A DNA stretch of 6,756 nt, taken from the NCBI GenBank assembly GCA_018623405.1, contig JAAZVO010000146.1, positions 1-6,756 of the forward strand, written 5' to 3'. Both the position numbers and the translations under genes were made by a program. The notes under the pieces are model-generated. The model saw nothing but the letters and a program-made list of their open reading frames with translations, was not told the origin of the DNA and made no database searches. Source of the stretch: Crocinitomicaceae bacterium. Its GTDB lineage: Bacteria; Bacteroidota; Bacteroidia; Flavobacteriales_G; Salibacteraceae. Below, piece after piece: positions 1 to 5,348 of this stretch. Within the stretch, counting starts at the first letter, position 1; the number at the start of each line of letters is the position of its first letter.

Positions 1-60
1 AAGAAAAAAGGAAAGTTTTAAAATCTTTGGTATTCTATTTGAGAAATAAGAATTACTCAT
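1..60 (-). CDS. N-terminus of an unidentified minus-strand gene (partial, runs off the left edge)
   Basis: Reading the minus strand from the ATG at 60-58 gives 20 uninterrupted codons to the window edge: MSNSYFSNRIPKILKLSFFL. The pattern is a polar start, then basic residues (R, K, K), then the beginning of a hydrophobic stretch (LSFFL). It resembles the n-region of a signal peptide or an N-terminal membrane anchor, so an exported or membrane protein is plausible. A -7-like box on the same strand (113-120) lies about 50 bp upstream and supports a real gene start. It is divergent from the SPOR gene. Twenty residues cannot identify the family. From memory, genes of alternative complex III (a cytochrome c/quinol oxidoreductase) often lie near infB in Bacteroidota, which makes a cytochrome-type protein a guess only. 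A chance open frame of this length is also possible. Confidence 0.45.
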   Translation of the reverse strand, partial: MSNSYFSNRIPKILKLSFFL

Positions 61-112
61 AATCAGCAATTTAGCTTAAAATTTTGTCCCAAAAGGGTAC
101 TTTAAACGGTCG

Positions 113-120
113 CAAATTTA
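113..120 (-). promoter_or_regulatory. Bacteroidota-type -7 box TAAATTTG for the left-edge gene
   Basis: The minus strand reads TAAATTTG, a full match to the Bacteroidota primary-sigma -7 consensus TAnnTTTG, followed by C. It lies 52 bp upstream of the ATG at 60. I found no TTG/TTTG -33 element at the usual 19-21 bp spacing; the nearest candidate (153-150) is about 29 bp away. The same core with the same following C (TAAATTTGC) occurs ahead of infB, and TATATTTGC occurs ahead of rimP. Confidence 0.35.
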
Positions 121-176
121 ACACAAACGCCTTATGGTATTTGAGATAGCAAAGAAAATCGAAAAAGGGCTCTCTA

Positions 177-195
177 ATTTAGAACAAGTCTAAAT
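177..195. repeat. Short perfect inverted repeat upstream of the SPOR gene
   Basis: ATTTAGA (177-183), a 5-base spacer ACAAG and TCTAAAT (189-195) form a perfect 7-bp-arm dyad, 56 bp before the 252 start codon in the divergent intergenic region. It could be an operator for the SPOR gene or for the left-edge gene, or a weak hairpin. The arms are AT-rich, so chance occurrence is quite possible. No T-run follows on either strand, so it does not look like a terminator. No clear plus-strand TAnnTTTG promoter was found between 61 and 251. Confidence 0.3.
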
Positions 196-251
196 AAGCA
201 AATTATTTATTCACTAATAAACAAAGACATAGAAATGCTAAATCTTCAAAT

Positions 252-755
252 ATGAATAATATTGCATTAATGAAAAATATACTTTTTACAATAGGATTAG
301 TAGCCGCAAGTTTTTGGCCTGCGGTTGGTCAAGAAAGTAGTGATTGGACTGTTTACCCGAAAAAAACTCAAGCGAACAATTCAACTTACAAAAAGCAACC
401 AAATGAAAAGGTAACACTTTCAAGTACAGAAAGGTTAGATGAACTTATGGAAAAAGATTTGCGTATTTCGGAGGCAAATCCTTTAATAAGCGGTTTTAGA
501 ATACAAATTTTTTATGGTTCAGGACCTGGCAGTAAAAATGAAGCAAGAACTATTCAGTCTGAATATGTAAAAGATTACCCTGAAATTCCCTCTTACTTAG
601 TATTTCAAACGCCAAACTTTAAAATAAGAGTAGGTGATTTCCGAACTCGCCTTGAGGCAGAACAGCATTTAAGATTGATAGAAGAGGAGTTTCCTAATGC
701 TTTTATTGTTAAAGACAATATTAATCTTCCCAAAATAGAATTAAAGCAGTATTAG
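252..755 (+). CDS. Exported SPOR-domain protein
   Basis: This is a 167-residue protein with an N-terminal signal peptide (about residues 7-26: MKNILFTIGLVAASFWPAVG, then QESS). A polar linker follows (about 27-60), then a helix-forming segment RLDELMEKDLRI (61-72), and a SPOR domain at about 78-157. The SPOR core is visible as GFRIQIFYGSG (81-91), the spacer with KNEARTIQSEY (95-105), FKIRVGDFRTRLEAEQHL (123-140) and a closing strand FIVKDNI. SPOR domains bind septal peptidoglycan with denuded glycan strands, so a periplasmic, cell-envelope role is inferred. Small proteins of this build are common in Bacteroidota, with no assigned individual function that I know of. There are two candidate starts: ATG at 252, and ATG at 270, which gives a more canonical signal peptide (MKNIL). 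No Shine-Dalgarno sequence decides between them. It converges on infB. Confidence 0.85.
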   Translation: MNNIALMKNILFTIGLVAASFWPAVGQESSDWTVYPKKTQANNSTYKKQPNEKVTLSSTERLDELMEKDLRISEANPLISGFRIQIFYGSGPGSKNEARTIQSEYVKDYPEIPSYLVFQTPNFKIRVGDFRTRLEAEQHLRLIEEEFPNAFIVKDNINLPKIELKQY

Positions 756-756
756 A

Positions 757-3525
757 TTAAAGTGTTTGTTTCACTTCTACTTCTTCGTAAACTTCTATTT
801 GATCACCAACCTTGATATCGTTGTAATTTTCAATATTCAATCCACATTCGTAACCTGATTTTACCTCTTTAACATCATCTTTAAAACGCTTAAGAGAGCC
901 TAAATTACCTTGATATTTTACAATACCATCTCTAATTAAGCGGATTTTACTATTTCGGTGAACTCTTCCGTCAGTCACATAACATCCGGCAACTGTGCCC
1001 ACTTTAGTAATTTTAAATGTTTCTCGAATTTCAATATTTCCAATTACTTGCTCCTCTGTAGTAGGTTTAAGCATACCTTCCATGGCATCTTTAACCTCTT
1101 CAATAGCTTGGTAAATAATTGAATATTGTCTTATTTCGATTTCTTCTTTTTCAGCCAATTTCCTAGCACTACCAGATGGCCTTACATTAAACCCTACAAT
1201 AATTGCATTAGATGCTGATGCCAATAGCACATCTGAATCTGAGATTTGACCTACAGATTTATGAATAATGTTTACTTGAATTTTTTCAGTAGATAAATTC
1301 TGTAGAGAGTCTGCCAAAGCTTCTACTGAACCGTCCACATCACCCTTAAGAATAATATTTAACTCTTGGAAGTCTCCAATAGCTAGACGCCTTCCAATTT
1401 CATCAAGCGTAATGTGTTTCTGAGTTTTCACTCCTTGTTCACGCATTAATTGCTCACGTTTGTTTGCAACTGCTTTAGCCTCTTTTTCGTCTTTAAAAAC
1501 GATGAATTTATCACCAGCGTTTGGTGCTCCATTCAATCCAAGAATACTTACTGGAATAGAAGGGCCTGCCTCTTTTATTCTCGAGCCACGCTCATTTTCC
1601 ATGGCTTTTACGCGCCCCATATAAGGACCTGCAACAATAATATCTCCAATTTTTAAGGTTCCACCTTGCACAAGAACAGTGGTTACATAACCTTTTCCTT
1701 TATCTAAAGATGCTTCTATAACAGTACCATTAGAACGTCTTTTTGGATCTGCTTTTAGTTCTAATAATTCAGCTTCTAACAATACTTTTTCCAAAAGTTC
1801 AGAAACATTCATTCCTGTTTTTGCAGAAATCTCTTGAGATTGATATTTACCACCCCAATCTTCAACAAGAATGTTCAATTGAGAAAGCTCTTCGCGAATT
1901 TTATCTGCGTTTGCGCCAGGCTTATCCATTTTATTGAAGGCAAATACTATTGGTACACCCGCTGCTTGAGCGTGGTTTATTGCTTCTTTGGTTTGAGGCA
2001 TCACGCTATCATCTCCTGCAATAACAATAATTACAACATCTGTTACTTGCGCACCTCTAGACCTCATAGCAGTAAATGCTTCGTGCCCCGGAGTATCTAA
2101 GAAAGATATTAGTTTTCCATTGTCAAGCTCAACACTATAGGCACCTATATGCTGGGTAATTCCTCCTGCTTCACCGGCAATAACATTTTCTTTTCTAATG
2201 TAATCCAGCAATGAGGTTTTACCATGATCTACGTGACCCATTACAGTTACAATTGGAGGTCTTTCTGAAAGATTTTTAGGGTTATCTTCTTCTACCAAAT
2301 TAGATTCATTTACCTCATCTGTGGTAAATTCTACTTCAAAGCCAAAGTTTTCAGCAATTAAGTTAATGGTTTCAGAATCTAACCTTTGGTTTATACTCAC
2401 AAACATTCCAAGCTCCATGCAGGCGGCAATTACTTCATTAGCAGTAACGTCCATTAGCGTAGCAATTTCACTAACTGAAATAAATTCAGTAGCCTTAATA
2501 ACGCCTTTTTGAAGTTCTTCCTCCTCACGTTGTTTTTGAGCTTGCTCACTTGCAGCATCTCTTTTTGCTTTACGGTATTTTGAACCTTTAGATTTTCCCC
2601 CGCTGGTTAACCTAGCAAGCGTTTCTTTAATTTCTTTTTGGATTTCCGCTTCATCGAGCTCTTTAACCTCCTGTTTCTTTTTTGGTTTTCCTTTTTTACC
2701 GCCATCGGTAGAGGTTCCAATTCTTTTCCTTTTTCTTCTTCCTTGACGATCCTTTAACTTGTCTTCTGAGGAAGAAGCAATAGGCTTAGGCTTTTTATCT
2801 TTAGGCGGTTTCTTTTCTTCTTTAATTTCAATTTTACCTAAAACTTTAAGTCCTGTTAACTTTTCAACAACAGTTTTTATTTCTCCAGGCGCATCTTGTT
2901 TTGGCTTTTCTTCAACCTTCTCCTCTTTTGGCTCTTCTTTTTTAACCTCTTCTTTTGGAGTTTCATTTTTTGCTTCAACCTTTTCTTTGGATGGTTTCTT
3001 AGCAAATTTTTCTAGGTCAATCTTGCCCTTAATTTTAGGCCTTGAACCGGTTTCTTCCTCAGGCTCAACAACTTTTTCTTCTTCAACCTTGGGCTCCTCT
3101 TCTATTGCGACAACCTCTTGTTTTTCTTCAACCTTCTCCTCTATTGGCTCTTCCTTTTTTACCTCCTCTTTTTGGGTTTCTTCCTCTTCAGGAACTATTT
3201 CAGTAATTATGTTAGTTTTTATTCTAACAGTTTCAGAAGTATCAGGAGTAAAATCATCTTCTGTAGATTCTTCTTCAGAAGATGACTTATCGGTAAGGGA
3301 AATTGTTTCCCTTACTATTTTATTATGTTGAAGCTTTTCAGATTTTTCTTTTGTTGCTTTATCTGCTTGGTATTCATCTAGCAACATATTATATACGGCA
3401 TCATCAATCTTGGTGTTAGGGCCTTTATCAACCTCAACACCATTATCTTGAAGGAAGCTAATAATAGTATTAACCCCTACTCCTAATTCTCTAGCTACTT
3501 TACTTAATCTTTTCGGTACTGCCAT
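757..3525 (-). CDS. infB: Translation initiation factor IF-2
   Basis: This is a 922-residue cytoplasmic GTPase that places initiator fMet-tRNA on the 30S subunit and promotes 50S joining. An N-terminal IF2_N module (about 1-52, MAVPKRLSKVARELGV) precedes a long charged, repetitive linker rich in E, K and P (about 60-340). A second IF2_N-like module follows (about 342-400). The G domain carries G1 GHVDHGKT (430-437), G2 GGIT (454-457), G3 DTPG (477-480), G4 NKMD (531-534) and G5 SAK (567-569). After it come beta-barrel domain II (about 596-690), domain III (about 705-800) and C-terminal barrel C2 (about 820-915). All catalytic motifs are intact. The length is typical of the long IF2 form. ATG at 3525 matches the conserved N-terminus. 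It is the last gene of rimP-nusA-infB, 36 bp after nusA, and its TAA is one base from the SPOR gene's TAG. Confidence 0.98.
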   Translation of the reverse strand: MAVPKRLSKVARELGVGVNTIISFLQDNGVEVDKGPNTKIDDAVYNMLLDEYQADKATKEKSEKLQHNKIVRETISLTDKSSSEEESTEDDFTPDTSETVRIKTNIITEIVPEEEETQKEEVKKEEPIEEKVEEKQEVVAIEEEPKVEEEKVVEPEEETGSRPKIKGKIDLEKFAKKPSKEKVEAKNETPKEEVKKEEPKEEKVEEKPKQDAPGEIKTVVEKLTGLKVLGKIEIKEEKKPPKDKKPKPIASSSEDKLKDRQGRRKRKRIGTSTDGGKKGKPKKKQEVKELDEAEIQKEIKETLARLTSGGKSKGSKYRKAKRDAASEQAQKQREEEELQKGVIKATEFISVSEIATLMDVTANEVIAACMELGMFVSINQRLDSETINLIAENFGFEVEFTTDEVNESNLVEEDNPKNLSERPPIVTVMGHVDHGKTSLLDYIRKENVIAGEAGGITQHIGAYSVELDNGKLISFLDTPGHEAFTAMRSRGAQVTDVVIIVIAGDDSVMPQTKEAINHAQAAGVPIVFAFNKMDKPGANADKIREELSQLNILVEDWGGKYQSQEISAKTGMNVSELLEKVLLEAELLELKADPKRRSNGTVIEASLDKGKGYVTTVLVQGGTLKIGDIIVAGPYMGRVKAMENERGSRIKEAGPSIPVSILGLNGAPNAGDKFIVFKDEKEAKAVANKREQLMREQGVKTQKHITLDEIGRRLAIGDFQELNIILKGDVDGSVEALADSLQNLSTEKIQVNIIHKSVGQISDSDVLLASASNAIIVGFNVRPSGSARKLAEKEEIEIRQYSIIYQAIEEVKDAMEGMLKPTTEEQVIGNIEIRETFKITKVGTVAGCYVTDGRVHRNSKIRLIRDGIVKYQGNLGSLKRFKDDVKEVKSGYECGLNIENYNDIKVGDQIEVYEEVEVKQTL
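2910..3180 (-). repeat. Duplicated 55-bp segment in the infB linker
   Basis: Positions 3126-3180 and 2910-2964 are copies of a 55-bp segment, 216 bp apart, matching at 49 of 55 positions by eye. They encode KEEVKKEEPIEEKVEEK (from residue 119) and KEEVKKEEPKEEKVEEK (from residue 191). Weaker, shorter relatives of the core (KVEEEKVVEPEEE) lie between them. The segment sits in the disordered, acidic/basic IF2 linker, where such repeats commonly expand and contract. No function is implied. Confidence 0.75.
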
Positions 3526-3552
3526 ATATAATTTACAAATTCAAAAAGGCTG

Positions 3553-3560
3553 CAAATTTA
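3553..3560 (-). promoter_or_regulatory. Possible internal -7 box TAAATTTG ahead of infB
   Basis: In the 36-bp nusA-infB gap the minus strand reads TAAATTTG, a full match to TAnnTTTG, beginning two bases after the nusA TAA. It would place a transcript start roughly 20 bases upstream of the infB ATG. About 20 bp upstream, inside the nusA end, there is only TTTTAG rather than TTG/TTTG, so the -33 part is poor. It may give infB extra transcription independent of rimP and nusA. Chance occurrence in AT-rich DNA is the alternative. Confidence 0.35.
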
Positions 3561-3561
3561 G

Positions 3562-4797
3562 TTATTCAAACTCAGCCTCTAAAATCGCGATAACTTCTTC
3601 GATAGTTTCTTCTTCTAAATCGGTTCTTTTTACTAGGTCTTCTTTAGATAAATCTAAAACACTTTTTGCCGTATCGCAGCCAATAGCCTTAAGTTCGTCA
3701 ATTATCCAGTGTTCTATTTCATCTGCAAATTCTTCTAAATCTACGTCTTCAACATCTTCTTCAGAATCGCGATAAACATCAATTTCGAAGCTAGTTAACC
3801 TAGAAGCCAATTTAATATTATGTCCACCTTTTCCTATTGCAAGCGAAACTTGGTCTGGCTTTAGGAAAACATCAGCATGGTTAGTTTCATGGTTAATTTT
3901 TATTGAAGTAATTTTTGCAGGACTTAGTGCTCTTTGAATGAAAAGTTCACTATTTGCGGTAAAGTTAATTACGTCAATGTTTTCATTTCTAAGTTCCCTA
4001 ACAATTCCGTGAATACGGCTTCCTTTCATACCAACACAAGCTCCAACCGGGTCAATCCTGTCATCGTAAGACTCAACAGCTACTTTTGCTCTTTCTCCAG
4101 GCTCTCTAACAATATTTTTTAAGGTAATTAAACCATCAAATATTTCGGGAACTTCCATTTCGAATAACCTTTCAAGGAAAACGGGTGATGTTCTTGATAG
4201 AATGATAACCGGAGTTGTGTTTTTCATATCTACCTTAGAAACCACTGCTCTTAAGTTATCTCCCTTTTTAAAATAATCTGATGGAATTTGCTCAGACTTA
4301 GGTAAAAGCAATTCATTGCCTTCATCATCAAGAATTAGAATTTCTTTTTTCCATACTTGATATACCTCACCTGTAACAATTTCTCCAACCCTGTCTTTGT
4401 ATTTTTTGTAGATACTATCCTTTTCGAGGTCGTTTATCTTAGAAGCTAAAAATTGTTTTATTGCCAATACGTTTCTTCTTCCGAAGTCTTCTAAGAAAAC
4501 CTCTTCAGAAACTTCTTCACCAATTTCAAAGTCGGGTTCGATTTTTATAGCATCAGAGTATGCAATTTCTTTATTATCATCTTCCACTTCTCCATCATGC
4601 ACAATTTCTCTGTTCCTCCACATTTCGAGGTCTCCCTTATCGGGGTTAATGATAATGTCGTAGTTAGAATCATCACCATATTTTTTTATGATGATATTTC
4701 TGAATACATCCTCAAGGATGTTCATCATGGTAACCCTATCAATGTTTTTGAATTCTTTAAATTCCGAAAACGATTCAATTAATTCGGTTGTATCCAT
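3562..4797 (-). CDS. nusA: Transcription termination/antitermination factor NusA
   Basis: This is a 411-residue RNA-polymerase-associated factor that modulates pausing, intrinsic termination and antitermination. Its domains are the N-terminal RNAP-binding domain (about 1-128), an S1 RNA-binding domain (about 135-200, beginning around VGEIVTGEVYQV), KH1 with the GMKG loop (256-259, in DPVGACVGMKGSRI) and KH2 with the GKGG loop (322-325, in VSLAIGKGGHNIKLAS). A C-terminal segment follows: an acidic stretch (344-362), then helices with a helix-hairpin-helix look (IIDELKAIGCDTAKSVLDL and onward, about 365-409). That tail differs from the two acidic repeats of the longer E. coli protein (495 residues), and a tail of this kind is what I expect in Bacteroidota. 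ATG at 4797 is 11 bp after the rimP stop, which indicates co-transcription. The KH loops are intact and there is no frameshift. Confidence 0.97.
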   Translation of the reverse strand: MDTTELIESFSEFKEFKNIDRVTMMNILEDVFRNIIIKKYGDDSNYDIIINPDKGDLEMWRNREIVHDGEVEDDNKEIAYSDAIKIEPDFEIGEEVSEEVFLEDFGRRNVLAIKQFLASKINDLEKDSIYKKYKDRVGEIVTGEVYQVWKKEILILDDEGNELLLPKSEQIPSDYFKKGDNLRAVVSKVDMKNTTPVIILSRTSPVFLERLFEMEVPEIFDGLITLKNIVREPGERAKVAVESYDDRIDPVGACVGMKGSRIHGIVRELRNENIDVINFTANSELFIQRALSPAKITSIKINHETNHADVFLKPDQVSLAIGKGGHNIKLASRLTSFEIDVYRDSEEDVEDVDLEEFADEIEHWIIDELKAIGCDTAKSVLDLSKEDLVKRTDLEEETIEEVIAILEAEFE

Positions 4798-4808
4798 TGC
4801 TTAAAATG

Positions 4809-5270
4809 TTAAAACGAAACAACAACTTTTGCTTCTTTGATATTATCTATTTTAAATTGTTTTTCAAAAGTCTTTAATACTTTCTTCTTTTTACCTTGTT
4901 CTTTTACTTTTTCGTTCCACCTTAGTGTTATAGCATCATTTTCAAACTCAATTAATTCACCTTTAAAAGCTTCATCATCTGAAGTTACTTTTAAACTACG
5001 GCCCACATTTTTTTTGTATTGTAATGGGTGCCTTAGTGGTTTATCTAAACCTGGTGAAGACACTTTGAGTTCAAAGTCTTCTGTGTCTCTATCAAGGTTA
5101 TTTTCTATATGCCTAGATATTTCAACACATTCCTCTATGGTTATTGATGGAGCTTTATCTACCTCAACAATAATTTTATTACCACTTGCAATGCTCAAAT
5201 GAACCAAAAAAATATCAGTACCCTGAAGCTTATCTGAAATTAATTTTTCTATTTGATCTTGAAATATCAT
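4809..5270 (-). CDS. rimP: Ribosome maturation factor RimP
   Basis: This is a 153-residue cytoplasmic factor needed for 30S subunit maturation. The N-terminal alpha/beta domain (about 1-72) carries IEECVEISRHIENNLD and ends in the family hallmark VSSPGLDKPL. The C-terminal SH3-like barrel (about 76-153) starts at VGRSLKV and includes the lysine-rich KEQGKKKKVLK loop. The start is taken as ATG at 5270 (MIFQDQIEKL), which fits the normal family length. The frame can be extended to a TTG at 5324, but that codon lies upstream of the predicted -7 box, and the extra residues (including KRGLPLFF) are only the terminator hairpin being translated. It is the first gene of the operon; nusA begins 11 bp after its TAA. 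Confidence 0.95.
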   Translation of the reverse strand: MIFQDQIEKLISDKLQGTDIFLVHLSIASGNKIIVEVDKAPSITIEECVEISRHIENNLDRDTEDFELKVSSPGLDKPLRHPLQYKKNVGRSLKVTSDDEAFKGELIEFENDAITLRWNEKVKEQGKKKKVLKTFEKQFKIDNIKEAKVVVSF

Positions 5271-5276
5271 GGTAAT

Positions 5277-5301
5277 AAAAAAGAGGGGCAAGCCCCTCTT
5301 T
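5277..5301 (-). terminator. Intrinsic-terminator hairpin in the rimP leader
   Basis: On the minus strand AAAGAGGGG (5301-5293), loop CTTG, and CCCCTCTTT (5288-5280) form a perfect 9-bp stem. The T-run continues for three more bases (5279-5277), giving six consecutive Ts, and is followed by ATTACC and the rimP ATG. On the plus strand the stem is followed only by TTTATAAATT, and no plus-strand gene ends here, so minus-strand polarity is preferred. It can end transcripts of the upstream YwqK-repeat gene, whose stop is 48 bp earlier. It lies downstream of the predicted rimP promoter, so it could also act on rimP-nusA-infB transcripts. Confidence 0.75.
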
Positions 5302-5313
5302 ATAAATTCAATG

Positions 5314-5345
5314 CAAATATACAATAATTATTATCTGAAAATCAA
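5314..5345 (-). promoter_or_regulatory. Predicted promoter of the rimP-nusA-infB operon
   Basis: The minus strand carries TATATTTG (5321-5314), a full match to the Bacteroidota -7 consensus TAnnTTTG. A TTG (5345-5343) lies 21 bp upstream, within the spacing usual for the -33 element of this phylum. Transcription would begin near 5307, giving a leader of about 37 bases that contains the hairpin at 5301-5280. The -33 triplet overlaps the region just after the YwqK-repeat gene's stop codon (5349-5351). Confidence 0.6.
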
Positions 5346-5348
5346 TTG

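Noticed and set aside
81..105. CCC-AAAA-GGG element left of the SPOR gene as a hairpin or terminator
   Set aside because: The three G-C pairs do not extend into a longer stem, and no known gene end lies beside it.
760..776. Weak hairpin AAGTG-N7-CACTT at the infB/SPOR junction as a bidirectional terminator
   Set aside because: It has only five base pairs, two of them G-C, lies mostly inside the infB coding end, and has no T-run on either side.
1450..2512. Several plus-strand open frames of 63-88 codons inside infB
   Set aside because: They overlap the conserved GTPase and C-terminal domains of infB and show no domain, signal or start context of their own.
2759..3331. 190-codon plus-strand open frame opposite the infB linker
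   Set aside because: It is rich in S, F and T because it is the antisense of the E/K-rich linker. It lies wholly inside an unmistakable infB and has no family features.
5271..5324. Extended rimP start at a TTG giving 18 more residues
   Set aside because: The TTG lies upstream of the predicted -7 box, the extra residues are the hairpin translated, and the ATG at 5270 gives the normal family length.
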